A DNA stretch of 64,000 bases, from assembly GCF_013141695.1 (NCBI RefSeq), contig NZ_WHNY01000009.1, positions 62,001-126,000 of the forward strand. The letters run 5' to 3'. Positions 58,300 through 64,000 of this stretch are shown one piece after another (within the stretch, counting starts at the first letter, position 1; each line of letters opens with the position of its first letter). The notes under the pieces are model-generated. The model was not told where the DNA came from, searched no databases, and was given only the letters and a program-made list of their open reading frames with translations. The DNA is from Paenibacillus plantarum (GTDB lineage Bacteria > Bacillota > Bacilli > Paenibacillales > NBRC-103111). Made by a program: the position numbers and the translations under genes.

Positions 58300-58413
58300 T
58301 ATGAAATGGAAGTATACTAAAATTAACGAATTTCTGAAGGGTTTGCTCTTGTCGATGAAGACTTGTCCATCACTTTTTCCTTTTGAAATATCCAGGCCAA
58401 TAACTGGATTCAT
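58300..58413 (-). pseudogene. N-terminal fragment of an IS110-family transposase
   Basis: From ATG 58413 on the minus strand: MNPVIGLDISKGKSDGQVF followed by DKSKPFRNS, the RuvC-like start of IS110 transposases, then breaks. The ~200 bases upstream (58414-58616) look like its non-coding flank; an open plus-strand frame there is not a gene. Confidence 0.8.
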
Positions 58414-58616
58414 AACGCACTCTCTCTATTTAAAATTGCCGGTACCCCTAAGTACTGCTCGCAGTTCTACAACTCGCTTGTTATGCGAGATCTATCGTCT
58501 CAACCAGCTTAAACATGGTTTCTACAAGTAGGGGCGATCAGTTTTAGCGATGGGTTACAGACCCAGGGGAACTACCGATCTGCCCCGGCTACCGAGAAAT
58601 ACACCACTAAAATGAA

Positions 58617-58648
58617 AAGAGGTCAACCAGTAAAAAATGGTTGACCTC
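58617..58648. repeat. Perfect 11-bp inverted repeat
   Basis: GAGGTCAACCA / TGGTTGACCTC with an ~8-base loop, no T-run. Probably an old terminator or IS end. Confidence 0.5.
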
Positions 58649-58886
58649 ATAATACGATAGGTATCTAGCTGAGACATCTCAGAATTGAAGTATTGTGACA
58701 CAGAAGCCTAAGAAGCTTCGCAAGCAGATTTGTAAATTGTAAACACATGCTGTAAAAACTGTAATAAAGATCCTGAAACATTAGTGTTCATAAATTAAAA
58801 CAAATTTACGCGATATATTTATCATGTACACTTGAAAAAAATAAACAATTAAATATGTTAATTCCTCTGAGCTTAACTCTAGAAAA

Positions 58887-58948
58887 GAAAAAAGGTACTC
58901 ATAATCTGAACATTTTTTCAAAGGTTCAGATTCTAGGCACCTTTTTTT
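58887..58948. terminator. Large bidirectional terminator-like hairpin
   Basis: AAAAAAGGT..AATCTGAAC pairs with GTTCAGATT..ACCTTTTTT around an 11-base loop. It lies about 280 bases beyond the stop of the minus-strand ligase gene; the stretch 58649-59224 holds no supported gene. Confidence 0.7.
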
Positions 58949-59224
58949 AGTCCAATTTGACGTTCTCAACCTAGAAGTGCGCATCACTTTGCCCTTGGCA
59001 AAACGTCGAAGGTAAGCAGCTGCGTTCTATTGCTAAGCGTGTAAAGTTGTCGCTGGAGACGAAGACAAATCAGTCATATGTACCCACATTTTAATTATGT
59101 CTGCAATAATATTATTGCAACTATTATGATTGGTGAAAGAACGGGGTTAGGGTCGCTCTTGTAAAAAAGTTTCTAACAGAAGGTGATTTTATTAAAAATG
59201 TCACAAAGATTTAAAACTGGATTC

Positions 59225-60466
59225 TTATCTGGAATTGCTAAAATCAACTAGCATATTTTGAAATTTTACGTAATCTTTACCATAAAAAAGAACGTAAACC
59301 CGATACATTGATTTTGAACCCTCGGTCTCTGTTTTGGCAAAAGTATAAATCAAGAATTTATTCCGATCATCAGGTTCTAATAAATTCGTGAGTTCACTTA
59401 ATATTTCTTTGAAACCTAGAGAATAAGACTTATCAAATTTACGATACATTGAGTGTATATATGGGTAGCTATTAATTAACCTATTTACTACAGGTAGTAA
59501 ATAGGTAACCTGAGTAAGTCTCGCGTTAATTTCGATAATCGGATAAATGAATCCCTCTCTATCAATAATGGAGTCGATTCCACAAATTCCACGATATCCA
59601 CGTTCCTGTAAGATTTCTCCTAATCTAACTAACTCCTGACTGTACTGATGAATTACTAATGAATGAAAGTCAGGTGTATAATTTGTGCCTTCATACACTC
59701 CATTCAAATCAATCTTTTGCTCAGTAACAGCAATCACTTCAACTTTGTTTTCAGCTACCCATAATTGACCATTAATGCATCTGGCGTCACAGTACCAACC
59801 TTCAATTAGTAATTCAAAAGTTGTGCTACGTCGTTGAATAAACTTCAAAAAGGTATTGAAACCTTCGGTGTTCTCAATAATTCTTAGACCTTTTCCTGAA
59901 GAACCGAAGGGAATCTTAATAACACACTTCCTAAAGCCCGATTCACATAACTTATGATAGGCTGACTGAAGTTCATTAATATTATAACAGAAATATCCTT
60001 TTGTAATGTTGAAACCATACTCTTCAGCCAAACGCCGCGTAGTAAATTTATTGTTTATAGACTTGACAAGTTCGGGACTGCCTCCGAGTATTTTTAGTTC
60101 CCGAATCCATCCGTTCTCAATATAAGATTCCTCACTAAAGATATAAGGTATTAAAAGCGAGTTATCATGTTGCAACTTGGATAGTGTTTCTGAGCGAAAC
60201 TGCATAACTATTTGAGGTAATTGGATGCCCCATGATTGTAAATATTGCAGATAATCATAATCCAATGTGTAATTCATCAGAACGATATCATGGGGCTCTG
60301 CGATAAAAAGTTGCTGCTGTTCCTGTTGTTTCACAAGCTCTAATTGTAACTTGTCTGTCATACTAGGGAAAACCTGGCTGGTATTCCAAAGTTGTTCTTG
60401 ATTGATATTAAAATACCAGATAGCTATTCTACTATCTTCAATCATCAATTTTCTTGGATTCCTCAT
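59225..60466 (-). CDS. ATP-grasp ligase, BtrJ-like (amino acid : carrier protein)
   Basis: 413 residues. ATP-grasp landmarks: KSINNKFTTRRLAEEYGF (~135-152), IKIPFGSSGKGLRI (glycine loop), FELLIEGWYCDARC, and the metal-binding IYPIIEINARLTQ. It overlaps the ACP gene by four bases. In butirosin synthesis BtrJ is an ATP-grasp enzyme that loads glutamate on the ACP BtrI; size, neighbour and presence of BtrH-like genes make the same type of reaction likely here (inference). The amino acid cannot be read from sequence. Confidence 0.75.
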   Translation of the reverse strand: MRNPRKLMIEDSRIAIWYFNINQEQLWNTSQVFPSMTDKLQLELVKQQEQQQLFIAEPHDIVLMNYTLDYDYLQYLQSWGIQLPQIVMQFRSETLSKLQHDNSLLIPYIFSEESYIENGWIRELKILGGSPELVKSINNKFTTRRLAEEYGFNITKGYFCYNINELQSAYHKLCESGFRKCVIKIPFGSSGKGLRIIENTEGFNTFLKFIQRRSTTFELLIEGWYCDARCINGQLWVAENKVEVIAVTEQKIDLNGVYEGTNYTPDFHSLVIHQYSQELVRLGEILQERGYRGICGIDSIIDREGFIYPIIEINARLTQVTYLLPVVNRLINSYPYIHSMYRKFDKSYSLGFKEILSELTNLLEPDDRNKFLIYTFAKTETEGSKSMYRVYVLFYGKDYVKFQNMLVDFSNSR

Positions 60467-60726
60467 GATAATTTGTTCAGTTTCTTGAGAGTAATCTCTG
60501 TAATTTTATTTAACGAACTAAAATTTTCAAATAATAGCTCTTTATCATCAAACATAATGTCAAACCTCTCTTCTATTTCAACAATAAGTGAAATGGTTTT
60601 AAGGGAGTCTAACCCAATTGTCTGGAGATCGTCAGAATCCCAATTCCAATCGCCTTGGAATTTAGTAATTGCTACCACATATTGAAGTATAACTGCCTTG
60701 ATTTCATTAATTTCCATTACGGTCAT
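60463..60726 (-). CDS. Stand-alone acyl/peptidyl carrier protein (BtrI-like)
   Basis: 87 residues, ATG after GAGGT at seven bases. The four-helix carrier fold has the phosphopantetheine site Ser41 in TIGLDSLKT, then VEIEERFDIMFDDKEL. Several Trp residues just before the site (GDWNWDSDD) are unlike housekeeping AcpP. It lies between the AraC regulator and the ATP-grasp gene with overlaps on both sides, so all three are one minus-strand operon. Confidence 0.85.
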   Translation of the reverse strand: MTVMEINEIKAVILQYVVAITKFQGDWNWDSDDLQTIGLDSLKTISLIVEIEERFDIMFDDKELLFENFSSLNKITEITLKKLNKLS

Positions 60727-61501
60727 TTAGAATACCTCTATAATTCATTTTTCTGTATTGAGTGGGTGAGTAATGGAAATATCTTTTATACAGATCACCG
60801 AATTGCGAACATGAAATGTATCCTAACTGATTAGCAATGTCTCCAATGCTCATCATGGTATCTTGGAGCAACTCTTGTGCTTTTTGCATTTTAATAGTTT
60901 GCAAATGTTTAATGGGCGATATACCAAATACTTTGGTATAGGTATTGCTTAAATAAACAGGATTACATTGGATGAGAGATGCAATGTCATGGAGTGTAAG
61001 TGGCAAGTAATAGTATGTTCTGATATAACGATTGACAATGATTAATCTAGTATCTATTGGACCTAGCAAAGCTTTTTTGGGAGTTAAAGGTGGTTTAAGA
61101 TGTGTGAGTTTACTAGTATGCCACTCGTTGAATTGCTCTTCGAGGCATTTTATTAATAATTCAATTTCATTACCTTTATTTAAATTAGTTACTGTTTGTA
61201 AGAGTAGATCATCAATTAAAGTTGAGGTAATCTTGAGCGGTGTACTAGGTCCATTTAATTTAATATCTGTATGAAACTTGATTCCTCTCACATGTGTGTA
61301 TCCTATACTGGAATTCATAATTACTAATAAACCTCTAGTCAACAGGATACCGCTCGTTAGAGAGTACTGTTTGCTCTTTCCCCACTGGATAGTTAGTTCC
61401 CTTGATGACTGCAAATAAAGACACTCGTTCTTCTCGCAATTCCAAATACTAGTGTGAGATGGAGCTATGTATTCTTGCAAAAGTGAAGCAAACGTAAACA
61501 T
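60707..61501 (-). CDS. AraC-family regulator of the carrier-protein operon
   Basis: 264 residues. The C-terminal ~100 residues hold the double HTH: LTLHDIASLIQCNPVYLSNTY and SIGDIANQLGYISCSQFGDLYK, then YFHYSPTQYRK. The N-terminal half is a cupin-like sensing region without clear ligand residues. First gene of the operon and overlapping the ACP by 20 bases, so it probably autoregulates. A good ribosome site (AGGAGGAACC) precedes ATG 61501. Confidence 0.88.
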   Translation of the reverse strand: MFTFASLLQEYIAPSHTSIWNCEKNECLYLQSSRELTIQWGKSKQYSLTSGILLTRGLLVIMNSSIGYTHVRGIKFHTDIKLNGPSTPLKITSTLIDDLLLQTVTNLNKGNEIELLIKCLEEQFNEWHTSKLTHLKPPLTPKKALLGPIDTRLIIVNRYIRTYYYLPLTLHDIASLIQCNPVYLSNTYTKVFGISPIKHLQTIKMQKAQELLQDTMMSIGDIANQLGYISCSQFGDLYKRYFHYSPTQYRKMNYRGILNDRNGN

Positions 61502-62221
61502 TGGTTCCTCCTAGCATTAGCATTAATATCAATCTTATATTACCTTTGTTTTCCAAGTCAATATGTGGAACGTATAGTATTTTAAGTTGCTAAATGTAAT
61601 CCTATATATGAATTACCCACATTTACATATATTATCTAATTGTTTAGAAAAGATTGAGCTGCTTTGAACTGTGTGTTAAGTTGTTAAGTAACTATTTCCA
61701 TATTGTAAGTCAAGAAGTATCAAAAATAATATAATATACTTTGGCTCCCCTACCTTTTCCAATTTGTGTCTTTGGAAATTGATGTAAAATTAGCTCCAAG
61801 AAAAAGGTTAAACTAATGCAATATGTATTTGGCGTTGTATAGGGACAACGATGAGTTCAAATTTTTTAGAATAAAATAGAATCCCACGTACGTATCCAAA
61901 CCCTCGTTAAGCATCTATGTTAATTAACAACAAGTTAGGAACCTCTTTAATAATGTATTTACTTCTTTTTAAATATCTTTTTAAAAGTATCTATTAATAT
62001 AGTTTTTGATGATTTATTAATTCATACGATTAGTTTTATATTTAGGTTTTAGTTGCGCAAGAGACTCCTTTATTATTTAAATGTTTCGTTAGTTACACTA
62101 ATATAGGAGATGGAGGGATGGATTGGTATGTTATTTTGATAGGCGACTTTGCACCATCTCATCAACATCGATTTTTAATTACTTTAGCGAGTTAATGATT
62201 TTTAGTTAAGGGTGTGGGTTA
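61502..62221. promoter_or_regulatory. Divergent 720-base AT-rich region
   Basis: No gene. It must hold promoters for the minus-strand AraC-ACP-ligase operon and the plus-strand desaturase. No operator repeat was recognised with confidence. Confidence 0.4.
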
Positions 62222-63142
62222 GTGAGGAAAGATGAATTGATTCCCGGAATAGATATTACAAAATTATCGGAGTTAAAAGTTAGATATTTTATTTTTAAGA
62301 TTTTAACTTGGTTTTTGATATTACTAACTGGTTGGTGGCTAATCGCTACAACCAATTTATTTCTAATGCTGTTAGGATATTTTTTGGTTGGAGCAATGTT
62401 TGTGCATGGAGTTGAACTACAACACCAATGTTTGCATAATACAGGATTGAAAAAAAAAAAATTAAATCGTATATTGGGCTTTATATTAGGGTTACCGATG
62501 TTTGTCTCATTTTCAGATTATAAATACCACCATATAAGGCATCATCGGTTGCTCGGTACACCAGAAAACAAAGAGTTTTTTAACTATGGTGGATCCGATA
62601 AAATAATGGTTGGTTTTTTATATAAGATACTTATGATTGGCCATTATATTCAAACTTTTAAATCAATACTTGATTCTTGTACTAATAAAATTAAAGAAAG
62701 ATATCCTGAAAATGTTGGAAGAAAAGTGCAAAAGGAGTATCTGTTGTTTCTAGCTATTTTATTTGGAGCTCATGCTATTTCAATTATTTTTAACAATAGC
62801 CTATTGATTCATTATTGGTTTTTTCCACTTTTGTTTGCCGTTCCTCTTCATGCTTTGGTTGAATTACCTGAGCATGAAGGTTGTATAACTCATAATCCTG
62901 ATGTGCTTGTTAACACTAGAACTATAAAATCAAATAAATTCGTTACTTGGTTTACAAATTCAAATAATTACCATGTAGAACATCATTTGTTGCCAAGTGT
63001 ACCAATGGAAAATTTAGAAGAAGTGCACAATCTAATTCAGGGTAAAGAACAATATCTAAACATCACATATCGGGAGTTTTATTATGAATATTTTAAAGAG
63101 TTAATACGCAACAGTTTTGAGATAAAGAGTGAAAGGAAATGA
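62222..63142 (+). CDS. Membrane fatty acid desaturase
   Basis: 306 residues, GTG start. Two N-terminal membrane spans (ILTWFLILLTGWWLI, LFLMLLGYFLVGAMFV), then the three histidine boxes of di-iron desaturases: HGVELQHQCLHN, HHIRHHRLLG and NYHVEHHLLP, with another membrane pair between boxes two and three (LLFLAILFGAHAISIIF, HYWFFPLLFAVPLHAL). It introduces a double bond or hydroxyl in an acyl chain at the membrane. It is divergent from the carrier-protein operon, so it may act on that pathway's acyl group or simply on membrane lipid. Confidence 0.87.
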   Translation: MRKDELIPGIDITKLSELKVRYFIFKILTWFLILLTGWWLIATTNLFLMLLGYFLVGAMFVHGVELQHQCLHNTGLKKKKLNRILGFILGLPMFVSFSDYKYHHIRHHRLLGTPENKEFFNYGGSDKIMVGFLYKILMIGHYIQTFKSILDSCTNKIKERYPENVGRKVQKEYLLFLAILFGAHAISIIFNNSLLIHYWFFPLLFAVPLHALVELPEHEGCITHNPDVLVNTRTIKSNKFVTWFTNSNNYHVEHHLLPSVPMENLEEVHNLIQGKEQYLNITYREFYYEYFKELIRNSFEIKSERK

Positions 63143-63148
63143 AAAAGT

Positions 63149-63418
63149 ATGCATGAGGTTAACCGGCTTTTGGATAACTTCTTTTGCGCTTTTGGAAGCG
63201 CAGCGACTAAGGAGTGTAAGCCTCCAGTATACCGCGAGAATGAGTTTGGAGGGCATGAAGCCAAAACCTGGAACAAGCGGCTAAACCATGTTGGTAGAAG
63301 ATCGACAACTATGCTAAAGAAGAGAACTTCCAATACCAATATTAAGTCTATTCTTGTCGTAAATATATGGAGTAATTGGTTTCCATTGTCATTTTTATGT
63401 GTTATTCTTCAGGCGTAA
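63149..63418 (+). CDS. Doubtful small open frame
   Basis: 89 codons from ATG 63149, seven bases after the desaturase stop, with GAAAGGAAATGAAAAA upstream. Composition is GC-richer than the neighbours in its first half and then changes, which looks like foreign debris rather than a gene. No family recognised. Confidence 0.25.
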   Translation: MHEVNRLLDNFFCAFGSAATKECKPPVYRENEFGGHEAKTWNKRLNHVGRRSTTMLKKRTSNTNIKSILVVNIWSNWFPLSFLCVILQA

Positions 63419-63635
63419 TGAAAGTTCCATCTACAAATGGAAAAAAGTCCGTTTAAGGATCAAGTGATTTGACTTATGGCGCATAATCCATGAATAAAAA
63501 AATCAAGGTAAAACCAATCGCTGCTTCGGTACGTTGGTGTAGTCTAGAGGTCATAATTTATTCTTAGTAGTGTATATTTTATATATAGATGAATGGGCGA
63601 AGCTATGTTCTATTGTTTAATTAAATAAGCACAAG

Positions 63636-63672
63636 TTAAAGTCCAGTAACTTCTGAAGTTGCCGGACTTTAT
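63636..63672 (+). terminator. Terminator-like hairpin
   Basis: AAAGTCC..AACTT / AAGTT..GGACTTT with a three-base loop, followed by ATTATT. It lies about 220 bases after the doubtful frame. Confidence 0.6.
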
Positions 63673-63714
63673 TATTGCAGTTGTTTATTATTTCGAGTTT
63701 TTTTTGGGGAGGCA

Positions 63715-64000
63715 TTGGCAACATACCAAAGTAAATACAATCAGCAACGCGCTAATTTCTTCTTAAGTTTTGGTATTCTACATTTGTCTGATTTTTTGTG
63801 ATTTTATTATCTTCCGAATGCAATTTTTCTGGCATGTACAGTTGTTGGAAGTTGCAGTTTCATGTTTATTTTTTCAATTGGTAAAAAAAGGAGTAAAGAA
63901 TATAACGATGTAATCTTTAGCCCAGAGATAAAATCCATTGTACATTACTTCCAAATGGTAGAGATGAAGGATATGCTTTTCGATTATCAAAACTTTCGAC
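63715..64000 (+). pseudogene. Start of a membrane protein with an in-frame TGA, runs off the window
   Basis: TTG 63715 after GGGGAGG begins a frame reading ATYQSKYNQQRANFFLSFG, a TGA at 63799-63801, then IFLACTVVGSCSFMFIFSIG as a membrane span and a polar continuation (FSPEIKSIVHYFQMVEMKD) to the last base. ATG 63862 is an alternative start for an intact but shorter gene. Unknown family. Confidence 0.4.

Noticed and set aside
58301..58531. 76-codon plus-strand frame
   Set aside because: Lies antisense to an IS110 N-terminal fragment and its flank; no coding signal.
58781..58987. 68-codon minus-strand frame
   Set aside because: Spans a strong terminator-like hairpin; better explained as non-coding.

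Overview
The window looks like a spore-forming Paenibacillaceae chromosome (Paenibacillus or a close relative). Pointers are the sps/rfb-type spore sugar genes beside CgeB-family glycosyltransferases, a WIAG-tail-like protein end, an RsfA-like regulator, a FapR-type operator before fabH, and the IS families seen. This is inference from protein and site recognition; no rRNA or tRNA was found.

Layout. (1) 1-8.05 kb is a mid-GC, all plus-strand spore-surface polysaccharide operon: a partial surface protein, spsI-rfbB-rfbD (dTDP-6-deoxyhexose synthesis, no epimerase gene), two CgeB paralogues, two arginine/lysine-rich proteins (one carrying a small glycosyltransferase-like domain), a GT2 glycosyltransferase and three small helical proteins. 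(2) fabH (minus) follows, with a perfect palindromic FapR-type operator over its promoter. (3) 9.5-26.2 kb is a defence island: an OLD nuclease plus UvrD-like helicase pair (Gabija-like), Wadjet jetABCD, a DprA-like/HAD/phosphoribosyltransferase set preceded by a LexA-type box, and an ABC-3C three-gene system with a nuclease-like effector. (4) 26.3-38.4 kb holds an RsfA-like regulator, an unknown minus-strand gene and a Tn7-like transposition module (tnsA, tnsB, tnsC, an unknown gene, a dead IS3 copy, tniQ). It ends in decayed fragments: a sugar ABC permease, a sensor kinase, and a short second copy of the tnsC Walker A region.

(5) 38.5-63.2 kb is an AT-rich archipelago of intact genes in a graveyard of broken IS elements (IS3, IS4, IS110, IS256, IS5/IS1182 types) and group II introns. 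The intact genes share a theme. There are three intact and one decayed members of a BtrH-like family (butirosin side-chain acyltransferase type), a stand-alone acyl carrier protein overlapping an ATP-grasp ligase (BtrI/BtrJ-like), an AraC regulator in the same operon, a fatty acid desaturase, and a trio for sugar transfer: GT9-like transferase, PfkB/HldE-type heptose kinase and RfaE2-type nucleotidyltransferase. My inference is that these are remnants, possibly still working in part, of a system that loads an amino or acyl unit on a carrier protein and passes it to a glycosylated acceptor. This is the best candidate for an undescribed system here.

(6) At 50.2-53.95 kb one group II intron sits inside the reverse-transcriptase gene of another, directly after the YADD motif. 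Removing the inner intron at 51445-53299 restores an in-frame 463-residue outer RT, a clean bacterial twintron.
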